From: JAXLYE01 sp046351595
GTDB lineage: Bacteria; Myxococcota_A; Polyangia; Palsa-1104; JAEUJZ01
DNA length: 64,000 nt
Reading direction: 5' to 3'
Assembly (NCBI GenBank): GCA_046351595.1
Contig: JAXLYE010000002.1
Span: 682,001-746,000, forward strand
Shown: piece by piece, positions 29,999 through 40,666 of the stretch
Position numbering within the stretch: position 1 is the stretch's first letter
Layout of the letters: the number at the start of each line of letters is the position of its first letter
Notes under the pieces: model-generated
Database searches by the model: none
Told to the model about the DNA's origin: nothing
The model's input: the letters and a program-made list of their open reading frames with translations, nothing else
Translations under genes and position numbers: made by a program

Positions 29999-32596
29999 AT
30001 GAACAAGACGAGCGTCATTCTGGGCACGCTGGGCGCGCTCATCGTCGGCTTCTTCATAGGGAAGGCCACGATCAGCGAGACCCAGACCGGAGGCAAGGAG
30101 GAGCCGGCCGGCGCCGCAGCTCCAGACACCTCGGTCGAACGGTTCAAGGTTCCCGTCGGGAACGCCGCGGTGGTCGGCCCACCCACCGCGAAGATCACCA
30201 TCATCGAGTTCTCCGACTACCAGTGCCCGTTCTGCTCGCGGGTCGAGCCGACGATCGACAAGATCAAGCGCAGCTACGGCAAGGACGTGCGCGTCGCGTT
30301 CAAGCACAACCCGCTGCCGTTCCACCCGCAGGCCGCGCCGGCCTCGCGCGCCGCGATGGCCGCGCGCGAGCAGGGCGACGACAAGTTCTGGGCCTACCAC
30401 GAGAAGCTGTTCCAGAACCAGGACAAGCTCGACGACCAGCACTACGAGCAGTTCGCGCAGGAGATCGGCCTCAACGTCGCCAAGTGGAAGACCGACCTCG
30501 GCCAGAACCGCAACAAGTACGACCAGCAGATCCAGGCCGACCAGGCCGAGGCTGCGAAGTTCGGGGCGCGCGGTACGCCGTCGTTCTTCATCAACGGCCG
30601 GCCGTTCTCGGGCGCGCAGCCGTTCGAGAACTTCCAGAAGGTGCTCGACGAGGAGATCGTCGCCGCCAGCAAGCTGGTGAAGAAGGGCGTGGCGCCGGCG
30701 CAGCTGTACGCGACGCTGATTGCGCAGGGCAAGGACCAGGCGGCGCAGGCCGAGGCGCCCAAGCGCCCCGAGTTCAAGCTGCCGGACCCCAAGATCGTCT
30801 ACAAGGTCCCCGTCGGCAACGCGCCGTCGCAGGGGCCGGCGGTCGCCAAGGTCACCATCGTCGAGTTCTCGGACTTCCAGTGCCCGTTCTGCTCGCGCGT
30901 CGAGGACACGCTGAAGAAGCTGCGTGACAGCTACCCGAACGACGTGCGCATCGCCTTCAAGCACCTGCCGCTGTCGTTCCACCAGAACGCCCAGATCGCC
31001 GCCGAGGCCGCCGTCGCCGCCGAGGAGCAGGGCAAGTTCTGGCAGATGCACGCCAAGCTCTTCGCCAACCAGAACGCGCTCGATCGCCCCTCGCTCGACA
31101 AGTACGCGCAGGAGATCGGGCTCGACCTGGCCAAGTTCAAGGCCGCGCTCGACACCAACAAGTACAAGGAGCGCGTGAACGCCGACGCCGCCGAGGCCGC
31201 GAAGTTCGGCGCCCGCGGCACGCCGTCGTTCTTCATCAACGGCAAGCCGTTCCACGGCGCCCAGCCCTACGAGAACTTCGAGAAGGTGGTGAAGAACGAG
31301 ATCGAGCTGGCCGACGCCAAGCTCAAGGCCGGTGTGGCGCCGGCCAGCCTCTACGCCGAGCTGACCAAGGACGGCGCCGAGAAGGTCGAGGCGCCCAAGC
31401 AGCCGGAGCAGCCGCAGGACAACGTCGTCTACAAGGCGCTCGTCGGTGACGCACCGGTCAAGGGCCCCAAGGACGCCAAGGTCACCATCGTGCAGTGGTC
31501 TGACTTCCAGTGCCCGTTCTGCTCGCGCGTCGAGCCGACCATCACCGAGCTGATGAAGCTCTACCCCAAGGACGTGCGCGTCGCCTTCAAGCAGCTGCCG
31601 CTGTCGTTCCACGACAAGGCGCACCTGGCGGCCGAGGCGTCGCTGGCGGCCAAGGAGCAGGGCAAGTTCTGGGAGTACCACGCCAAGCTGTTCGCCAACC
31701 AGGGCGCGCTCGATCGTCCCTCGCTCGAGAAGTACGCGCAGGAGCTTGGCCTGAACATGAAGAAGTTCACGGCGGCGCTCGACGGCGGCAAGTACAAGCA
31801 GAAGGTCGACGACGAGCTGGCCGAGGGCCAGAAGATCGGCGCCAACGGCACGCCCGCGTTCTTCGTCAACGGCAAGTCGCTCTCGGGCGCGCAGCCGCTG
31901 GAGGCGTTCAAGGCCAAGGTCGACCAGGCGCTCAAGGACGTCGAGGCGATGACCAAGGGCAAGCGCATCGCGGCGGCCAAGATCTACGACGAGATCATGA
32001 AGAGCGCCGTCGAGAAGGCGGCGCCTCCCCCGGCCCAGGACGGCGGCGAGGAAGAGGACAAGACGGTCTACAAGGTCGAGGCCGGTGACGGCCCGAGCTT
32101 CGGTCCCAAGGACGCGCCGGTGACCATCGTCGAGTTCTCGGACTTCCAGTGCCCGTTCTGCTCGCGCGTGGTGCCGACTCTGAAGAAGATCAAGGAGAGC
32201 TTCCCCGGCAAGGTCCGCGTGGTGTGGCGCAACTACCCGCTGTCGTTCCACAAGGACGCGCCGCTGGCCGCCGAGGCTGCGATGGCCGCCAATGCCCAGG
32301 GCAAGTTCTGGGAGATGCACGACAAGCTGTTCGAGAACCAGCGCGCGCTCGACCGCGCCTCGCTCGAGAAGTACGCGCAGGAGCTCGGGCTCGACCTCGC
32401 GCGCTTCAAGGCCGACCTCGACTCGAACCGCTACAAGAGCGCGGTGCAGGGCGACGTCGACTACGGCAACCAGCTGCCCGGCGGCGGCATGGGCACCCCG
32501 ACCTTCTTCATCAACGGCCGCAAGATCGCCGGCGCGTACCCGTACGAGAAGTTCGAGTCGATGATCAAGGACGCGCTCGCCGCGAAGAAGAAGTAG
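29999..32596 (+). CDS. Four-fold DsbA-like thioredoxin protein
   Basis: An 865-residue protein with one N-terminal membrane anchor (SVILGTLGALIVGFFIGKA) and four consecutive DsbA/Thioredoxin_4 domains. Each has a CPFC active site: Cys76/79, 295/298, 505/508 and 718/721, spaced 219, 210 and 213 residues apart. Each also has the cis-Pro loop GTPSFF, GTPSFF, GTPAFF or GTPTFF and the usual helical insert. Single-domain relatives are periplasmic oxidoreductases that form or shuffle disulfides. Here all four redox sites are intact, anchored outside the inner membrane by one helix. The repeats are closely similar, so they arose by in-frame duplication. No DsbB or VKOR partner gene is adjacent. The start ATG at 29999 is chosen for the membrane anchor; upstream sequence in frame is non-coding. 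Confidence 0.95.
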   Translation: MNKTSVILGTLGALIVGFFIGKATISETQTGGKEEPAGAAAPDTSVERFKVPVGNAAVVGPPTAKITIIEFSDYQCPFCSRVEPTIDKIKRSYGKDVRVAFKHNPLPFHPQAAPASRAAMAAREQGDDKFWAYHEKLFQNQDKLDDQHYEQFAQEIGLNVAKWKTDLGQNRNKYDQQIQADQAEAAKFGARGTPSFFINGRPFSGAQPFENFQKVLDEEIVAASKLVKKGVAPAQLYATLIAQGKDQAAQAEAPKRPEFKLPDPKIVYKVPVGNAPSQGPAVAKVTIVEFSDFQCPFCSRVEDTLKKLRDSYPNDVRIAFKHLPLSFHQNAQIAAEAAVAAEEQGKFWQMHAKLFANQNALDRPSLDKYAQEIGLDLAKFKAALDTNKYKERVNADAAEAAKFGARGTPSFFINGKPFHGAQPYENFEKVVKNEIELADAKLKAGVAPASLYAELTKDGAEKVEAPKQPEQPQDNVVYKALVGDAPVKGPKDAKVTIVQWSDFQCPFCSRVEPTITELMKLYPKDVRVAFKQLPLSFHDKAHLAAEASLAAKEQGKFWEYHAKLFANQGALDRPSLEKYAQELGLNMKKFTAALDGGKYKQKVDDELAEGQKIGANGTPAFFVNGKSLSGAQPLEAFKAKVDQALKDVEAMTKGKRIAAAKIYDEIMKSAVEKAAPPPAQDGGEEEDKTVYKVEAGDGPSFGPKDAPVTIVEFSDFQCPFCSRVVPTLKKIKESFPGKVRVVWRNYPLSFHKDAPLAAEAAMAANAQGKFWEMHDKLFENQRALDRASLEKYAQELGLDLARFKADLDSNRYKSAVQGDVDYGNQLPGGGMGTPTFFINGRKIAGAYPYEKFESMIKDALAAKKK

Positions 32597-32790
32597 CCGC
32601 CTCCCTTGCCGCGGCGGGGCCCGACCGGCCCTGCCGCTCTTCCCGCCTCTTGCGCCTCGATGCGCCGTTCCGGCGCCGACCCCCAGCTCCGATTCAGGAC
32701 AAAATTTTTCCTCGTCCTCGCTGCGCGCAGCGGGGCGGGTGCGCCGTCGCGGGCGCGAGAGGCTCGGCTGGTGTGGGAGGGGAGGGGCCG

Positions 32791-33549
32791 CTAGCGCTGC
32801 GCGCTGAGCTGGATGCGCTTGCCGTTGTCGAGGCGGGCGTCGAGGCCGAGGTCGTTGAGGGCGCGCTCGACCTCGCCGGCGTGCTCGGTCATCGGCAGCT
32901 TGAGCTCGGCGAGGCCCTCGGCGATGCGGATCTTGATGCGGCGCGACTCCTCGCTCTTGTTGAGCAGGAGCCGCACGAGCGGCTGGACGACCACGTCCGG
33001 CTGGCCCTGGTGGAGCAGCGCCTCGACGGCGTTGAAGCGCACGCCTTCGTCGATGTCCTCGAGGTAGGGCACGAGCAGGCGCGCGATCTCGGGGTCGCGG
33101 TGGTCGCCCATGAAGTGCACGAGCTGGGTCTTCTTGCTGGGGTCGCGCACGTACGAGTTGTCGTTCTGCTCGCAGAGCGTGCGCAGCGTCTCACGGAAGG
33201 AGTCGCCCTTGGCGATCTGCTCGAGGATCTTGAGCGCCCAGCCGAGCGTCTCGCTCTCCTTCATGTAGCGGCGCAGCTCGGGCAGGATCTTTTGGCCCAT
33301 GTCGACGAGCGTGTGGTAGATCCACTCCTTCTCTTCCTCGTCGCGGATGCTCTTGTCGTAGGTGAAGCTGAAGCGCCGCATCAGGCCGAGGATCGCCTCG
33401 GAGCCGCCGTTCTGACGGAGCTGCTCGAAGGCGCCGAAGCGATCTTCGGGCTGAGCGTGCTTGTCATTGGCCTTGTGAATGAGCTTCTGCAGGTTGCGCT
33501 GGCTGCGCGCCTCTTTCGAGAACAGGTCGGCTAGGCCCAAAGTGATCAC
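32791..33549 (-). CDS. HEAT-repeat protein
   Basis: A 252-residue helical-repeat protein with a GTG start at 33549. HEAT-type helix pairs are visible in PEIARLLVPYLEDIDEGVRF-NAVEALL and DVVVQPLVRLLLNKSEESRR. There is no signal peptide or enzyme motif, so it is probably a cytosolic protein-protein scaffold. It follows the double kinase gene by 140 bp on the same strand, which suggests it may be a partner or substrate of that kinase. The fused kinase-HEAT protein at 50187 supports this functional link. Confidence 0.85.
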   Translation of the reverse strand: MITLGLADLFSKEARSQRNLQKLIHKANDKHAQPEDRFGAFEQLRQNGGSEAILGLMRRFSFTYDKSIRDEEEKEWIYHTLVDMGQKILPELRRYMKESETLGWALKILEQIAKGDSFRETLRTLCEQNDNSYVRDPSKKTQLVHFMGDHRDPEIARLLVPYLEDIDEGVRFNAVEALLHQGQPDVVVQPLVRLLLNKSEESRRIKIRIAEGLAELKLPMTEHAGEVERALNDLGLDARLDNGKRIQLSAQR

Positions 33550-33689
33550 CTCGTAGTCAACCTGAATAAGACCTTCGCCGCGCCCGCGCCAGTGTGCGGG
33601 GGCTGATCTCTTCAGATCCAGTTCGCTTCATCAGGTCCAGCGCAGGCGGGTCGCGGAAGCGGGGCGGCTGCCGGTCGGGTCCGGTCTGG

Positions 33690-36431
<2,742 letters not shown>

Positions 36432-36659
36432 AGTCGTGCCTTCATCCTAACACAGCTCGTCTGACTCTCAGCCGCCGTCCGGTCCGCTAGTTACGTCGGT
36501 CCGAGTCGCCTGCCAGGCCGCTCGCCAGGCCGCTTACCCGATGAGCTGTCCGAAATGGCTGTCCGGCGCGCCGGACGCGGACCGAGAACCGGCCGGTCGC
36601 TCCCGCCAGCCAAGGCCGTCGCGGCGAGGCAGCCCGTCGCAGAGGCGGGGGCGCCAGGG

Positions 36660-36676
36660 CTGGCACGTGGGCTGCT
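36660..36676 (+). promoter_or_regulatory. Possible sigma-54 promoter
   Basis: The sequence ctggcacgtgggctgct matches the -24/-12 consensus (tggcacg, then ctgc instead of ttgc at the right spacing). It lies 12 bp before the start of the gene at 36689, so the transcript would be nearly leaderless. It is a single match without supporting data. Confidence 0.35.
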
Positions 36677-36688
36677 TTTCCGACCGGC

Positions 36689-37474
36689 ATGCCGACCTTA
36701 CGGATCGCAAACGATCTGCTCAACCGCCTCGACCTGCTCATCGCGGCGGTCGCCGATGATGCGGCGCTGCGCACCGGCCTCTTGCGTGAGCGCGCCCGCC
36801 TCGTCAACCACCTGGCCCGCGTGGCGCCGGTCACCGAGCGCCTCGCCGAGGCCGCCGCCGCGCTCGCACCCGGGCCTGCGCCGCGCCGCTCGTCGCCCCC
36901 CCGCCCGTCGCCGCCGGTTGCCGCCGAGCCTCGCCGCCGCAGCAGCCGACGCCTGCGCCTCGCCTGCTACCACGCGCTCGAGGACGGGCTGCTCGACAGC
37001 CGCCGCTTCGACGCGGTGATGCTGCTCGGGCGGCGCGCCGATCGGGCCGGTGCCGGCTCCGAGCCCGACGCGCCGGGCTACGCAGCGTCCTCGTCGTCGG
37101 GGTCGTCCTTGTTCTCGGGGCTCTCCGGGCTCTCGGGGCCCGGCGGCGCCGGGACCAGGGGCACCGAGGGCACCGCCGGCGCCAGCTGCTCGTCGCTGCG
37201 CACGAACCGCAGCAGCTCCTCGACGATCCGCGCCTGCGCCTGGCGCACTGCGGTCAGGCGCCGCCCCCGGAACCCCTCGACGAAGATCGTGAACACCAGC
37301 GCGCCCGGGTGCGTGCCCACGTACCCCGACAGCACCGACACGCTGTTGAGCGTCCCGGTCTTGGCCCGCACCAGCCCGACCGAGCCGCCGCGGAACCGAC
37401 CCTTGATGGTGCCGTCGATGCCGCCGACCGCCAGCGACTGCAGCAGCTCGGGCCCGAGGTCGAGGTCGTGGTAG
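36689..37474 (+). CDS. Hypothetical protein with long antisense overlap onto the carboxypeptidase gene
   Basis: An open frame of 261 residues. The first 130 (MPTLRIANDLLNRLDLLIA, helical, with codon use like neighbouring genes) look genuine. The last 130 residues, from about 37080, are antisense to the end of the D-alanyl-D-alanine carboxypeptidase gene and are Ser/Gly-rich. Either the real protein ends near 37080 and its stop has been lost, or a frameshift is present, or the overlap is real. No family recognised and no signal peptide. I report the full open frame with low confidence. Confidence 0.4.
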   Translation: MPTLRIANDLLNRLDLLIAAVADDAALRTGLLRERARLVNHLARVAPVTERLAEAAAALAPGPAPRRSSPPRPSPPVAAEPRRRSSRRLRLACYHALEDGLLDSRRFDAVMLLGRRADRAGAGSEPDAPGYAASSSSGSSLFSGLSGLSGPGGAGTRGTEGTAGASCSSLRTNRSSSSTIRACAWRTAVRRRPRNPSTKIVNTSAPGCVPTYPDSTDTLLSVPVLARTSPTEPPRNRPLMVPSMPPTASDCSSSGPRSRSW

Positions 37475-38739
37475 AGCTGGAACAGCAGCTGGCTGAGGTC
37501 GCGCGGCCGCAGCCGGTTCTCGTAGGTCAGGCCCGAGCCGTTCACCAGGTGGACGCGCGCCGGATCGATGCCCATCGGCGCCAGCCACTCGGCGGCGGCG
37601 CGGGCGCCCTTCTCCAGCGTCCCGGGCAGGCCGAAGCGCGCCGCGCCCAGCGTCTTCCACACCACCTCGGCGACGAAGTTGTTGCTGTCCTTGTTGACGA
37701 CGCGGCAGATGTCCGACAGCGGCGCCGACCGGTGCTCGGCCAGGACGCGCAGCGGCCCCGAGGGCGGCGGTCCGACGCGCACCGCGCCGCTTACCGTGAT
37801 GCCGAGGTCCGAGAGCGCGCGATGCAGCGTCGCCACGGCCCAGGCGCTGCTGTCGACCAGCTTCTTGCGCACCGACAGCCGGTGGCGCTGCGTGCCGATG
37901 CGCCCGGTCACGGTCACCTCCAGGTGATCGTCCCGGCGCGAGTGATCGACGGAGACGCGCGAGCGCTTGCCGCGCACCGTGCGCACCCGGTTGTGGAGCA
38001 CGAAGTACGGCGAGGCCGGCTCGAGCCGCACCGAGGCGCCGCCGCCCGCGGAGCCGGGCTCGATCCGCACGGTGTAGCTGTCGCGGCTGAGCAGCAGGCC
38101 GCCGCCGCCGTAGGCCGCTGCCGCGCCGCCGCTCGCCACGAGCTCATCGAGGCTGCGCACCTGCCCGTCGAGCCGCACGTCGCCCTCGATGCGGCGCACG
38201 CCCAGGCGCGCCAGCGAGCGCGCGAGCTCCTCAATCCCGGCCGGCGTCAGCGACGGATCGCCGCTGCCCTGGACGAACAGATCGCCGGTGAGCACGCCGT
38301 CCTCGCGCGAGCCGATCGCCTCGGCCGCCGCGGCCGGCGAGAGCAGCGCCGTGCGGTAGCGGAAGTCCGCCCCGAGCACCGAGAGCGCCGCCGCGGTTGT
38401 GATGATCTTGGTGTTCGAGGCCGGGTTGAAGGGGGAGTCTGCGCTCTGGCTGAACAGCTCGGCGCCGCTGTACGCGTCGCGCACCATCACGCCGACCCGC
38501 AGCCTGCGCAGCGTCGAGCTGTTGACCAGCGCGTGCAGCTGCGCCTGCAGTCGGCCCAGCCGCGGCGAGCGCAGCGGCAGCTCGCGCAGATCCTCGCGCG
38601 GCGTCGGCGGCAGGCTGGCCAGCACCGCGAGCTGCGGCCGCGGCTTGGCCTCTGTGCTGTCGCTCACGCCGAGCTGCGCTGCGGTCGCGGCCAGGAGCAC
38701 CCAGCCCGTCGCTCGTACGCGACGGGCAAGGCGCTGCAT
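37078..38739 (-). CDS. dacB: D-alanyl-D-alanine carboxypeptidase/endopeptidase (PBP4 type)
   Basis: A 553-residue periplasmic S13 peptidase that cleaves D-Ala-D-Ala or cross-links in peptidoglycan. The start ATG at 38739 begins a signal peptide (residues 1-31). The penicillin-binding motifs are in order: SNTK with Ser108 and Lys111, the SxN motif in KDSNNFVAE, and KTG in RAKTGTL. As in other PBP4-type proteins there is a large insert between the first two motifs. The C-terminal tail is Pro/Glu/Asp-rich. The gene runs antisense to the end of the frame at 36689. Confidence 0.94.
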   Translation of the reverse strand: MQRLARRVRATGWVLLAATAAQLGVSDSTEAKPRPQLAVLASLPPTPREDLRELPLRSPRLGRLQAQLHALVNSSTLRRLRVGVMVRDAYSGAELFSQSADSPFNPASNTKIITTAAALSVLGADFRYRTALLSPAAAAEAIGSREDGVLTGDLFVQGSGDPSLTPAGIEELARSLARLGVRRIEGDVRLDGQVRSLDELVASGGAAAAYGGGGLLLSRDSYTVRIEPGSAGGGASVRLEPASPYFVLHNRVRTVRGKRSRVSVDHSRRDDHLEVTVTGRIGTQRHRLSVRKKLVDSSAWAVATLHRALSDLGITVSGAVRVGPPPSGPLRVLAEHRSAPLSDICRVVNKDSNNFVAEVVWKTLGAARFGLPGTLEKGARAAAEWLAPMGIDPARVHLVNGSGLTYENRLRPRDLSQLLFQLYHDLDLGPELLQSLAVGGIDGTIKGRFRGGSVGLVRAKTGTLNSVSVLSGYVGTHPGALVFTIFVEGFRGRRLTAVRQAQARIVEELLRFVRSDEQLAPAVPSVPLVPAPPGPESPESPENKDDPDDEDAA

Positions 38740-38921
38740 CACGCCCCCCTGCGAGGGCGACCGCGAGCCGACTGCAGATCGGGTGCTCACCGACGCGATT
38801 GTAGAGAAAACACGGGGCCAGGCAAAGTAACCGCCTCGCCCGTCGCCGCACCGGCTCGGGCCGCTCGGCTCGCCCGAGCTCGCGCTGCGCGGTCGACCCG
38901 GGCGATCGGCCCCGTCGCGTC

Positions 38922-39410
38922 TCACGTGCCCAGCACCTGCTCGAGCTCGAGCTTGCTGAAGCGGCTGGTCTCGTTCGTCGCGTCGAGGAACAGCAGGTAC
39001 ACGGCCACGTCCCGGCGATCGAACTTGGGGTGCGCGAGCAGGAGCTTCGCCGCCTCCACCAGCTTCTCCTCGGGCACCTGGTTCATGAAGTCGGCGTCGG
39101 TCAGGCCCTTGCTGTGCGGGACCTCGATGGCATCGAGGAACGCGGTCAGCAGCTCATTCTGCGTCTGCCGCAGCCACTCGAACAGCAGCACCTTGCACGG
39201 CGCCGGCTTGGCCGACTGCAGGCTCTGCCACAGCCGCCGCGCCCAGTCCTCGTTGCGCTTCTTGGTGCTCGTGTGGTTCGGGTTGCGCGTGGCGCTCAGC
39301 CCGGCTTCGAGGAGCGAGCCCTTCATGGCGGCCGAGTTGAGAGCGAGGAACATCTCCTTCACCTTGGCCTCGCCGAGGCGGCGGCAGATCTCGTGCGGTG
39401 CGATGCTCAC
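38922..39410 (-). CDS. Helical cytosolic protein of unknown function
   Basis: A 162-residue protein. I set the start at the GTG at 39410 because a perfect AGGAGG lies eight bases upstream; longer frames lack such a site. The sequence begins SIAPHEICRRLGEAKVKEM and has several amphipathic helices, a Trp-rich WARRLWQSLQ stretch, and a conserved-looking KFDRRDVAVYLLFLDA segment. There is no signal peptide or membrane helix. Not assigned to a family. Confidence 0.75.
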   Translation of the reverse strand: MSIAPHEICRRLGEAKVKEMFLALNSAAMKGSLLEAGLSATRNPNHTSTKKRNEDWARRLWQSLQSAKPAPCKVLLFEWLRQTQNELLTAFLDAIEVPHSKGLTDADFMNQVPEEKLVEAAKLLLAHPKFDRRDVAVYLLFLDATNETSRFSKLELEQVLGT

Positions 39411-39418
39411 GGACGAAT

Positions 39419-39424
39419 CCTCCT
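39419..39424 (-). promoter_or_regulatory. Ribosome binding site of the helical unknown protein
   Basis: A perfect AGGAGG on the minus strand, eight bases upstream of the GTG at 39410. It decides that start over longer in-frame alternatives. Confidence 0.75.
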
Positions 39425-39585
39425 TTGCCCAGATGGTCGTGCCCGTCATACCGGGCGGGTCTGGCAACCCCGGCGGGCCCGGTGCGCGGCCTGGTATATT
39501 CTCGGAGCTCCGTCGCTGCGTCGCTCCCGGGCCTCATCGACCCGTCGCTGGGACCTGGGGGTTATCGCCGGTCTGTACGGGCCCG

Positions 39586-40539
39586 TCAAGATGGCCCGGG
39601 CCGAGCGGGCGTCACCGGACCCGATCCGCTGCCTGGCCGCGGCCGCGCTGCGCCGGTCTGCCCCGGTGCGGGGACGCCGCGCGCGCAGCGGAAGCCGATG
39701 TCGACGTCCCGGTAGTCCTCGGGCAGGGCCAGGCGATCGGCGGCGCGCGGCAGGCCGAAGATCGAGCAGCAGCCGCCCCCGCGCAGCACCCGCGGCACCG
39801 GGGCGGGGCGCGTGGTCACAGATTGGGGCTGGGACTGAGGCTGGGACTGATACTGGGGCTGGGGCTGGCCGGTCGGCCCTCCCGTCGGTCCGCCGCCGGG
39901 TGCTCGCGGATAGGCGTCGGCGCGGTAGCGATCGGCCACCCACTCCCAGACGTTGCCCGCCATGTCGAGCGCGCCGTAGGGCGAGGCCCCGCTCGGGAAG
40001 CTGCCCACCGTCACCGGACGGCCGGGCGCGCCCTCGGCGGCGCAGCGGCCGTCGCCGTCGAAGTTGCCGAAGTTGGCGCGCTGGCACTCGGGCCGATCGC
40101 CCCAGGGGTAGCGGCGGCCGTCGCTGCCGCGCGCGGCCTTCTCCCACTCGTCCTCGCTGGGCAGGCGCTTGCCGGCCCAGGCGCAGAAGGCCGCGGCCTC
40201 GGTCCAGCTGACACCGACGACGGGCAGGCGGCCGTCCGCGGGCGCCGGGGCCGCTGCACCCGGGACCGCAGCGCAGGCGCCGGCGCGGACGCAGGCGGCG
40301 TAGGCCTCGACCGTCACCTCGGTGCGATCGATGGCGAAGGCCGGCAGGCTCAGACGGCGCACCGGTTTCTCGTCGGGCTCACCGTCGGTGGCGCCGCGCA
40401 CGAAGGGCCCGGCCGCGACCGTCACCATCTCGCCCGCGGGCCCAGAAGGAGCGGGTGCCGGAGCGGGCGCCGGAGCGGGCCCGCCGAGGCGCAAGAGGCC
40501 GGCCCCGATCAGGCTGGCGAGGAGCGAAACGGCGACCAT
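39586..40539 (-). CDS. SUMF1-fold (FGE-sulfatase) domain protein
   Basis: A 317-residue protein with an ATG start at 40539 and gaaggg before it. One N-terminal hydrophobic segment (VAVSLLASLIGAGLL) is a signal anchor. The rest is a formylglycine-generating-enzyme-fold domain: FVRGATDGEPDEKP near the start, WTEAAAFCAWAGKRLPSEDEWEKAARG, DMAGNVWEWV, and RGGGCC then DIGFRCA. The Cys pair of true formylglycine-generating enzymes (Cys at the RGGSW-x-C and later Cys positions) is absent, so sulfatase activation is unlikely; such domains also act as carriers or binding modules. A Gln/Pro/Ser-rich insert lies near the C-terminus. No sulfatase gene is near. It faces radC divergently. Confidence 0.9.
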   Translation of the reverse strand: MVAVSLLASLIGAGLLRLGGPAPAPAPAPAPSGPAGEMVTVAAGPFVRGATDGEPDEKPVRRLSLPAFAIDRTEVTVEAYAACVRAGACAAVPGAAAPAPADGRLPVVGVSWTEAAAFCAWAGKRLPSEDEWEKAARGSDGRRYPWGDRPECQRANFGNFDGDGRCAAEGAPGRPVTVGSFPSGASPYGALDMAGNVWEWVADRYRADAYPRAPGGGPTGGPTGQPQPQYQSQPQSQPQSVTTRPAPVPRVLRGGGCCSIFGLPRAADRLALPEDYRDVDIGFRCARGVPAPGQTGAARPRPGSGSGPVTPARPGPS

Positions 40540-40666
40540 GCGCCCTTCGTAGCGCAGCCGCTCGAGGAAGAGAAGGGCCCGTCGGAGCTGCCGTCGCGCA
40601 GCGAACGGGTCCTTTACCCGGCCCGGCACGAGGCCGCCCGGCGGGCCCGTCCCCTGAGGAAATCCC

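Noticed and set aside
29999..32596. Assembly duplication of a single DsbA gene
   Set aside because: The four domains differ in many residues and in linker sequence, so simple duplication by assembly is unlikely, though the junctions deserve read-level checks.
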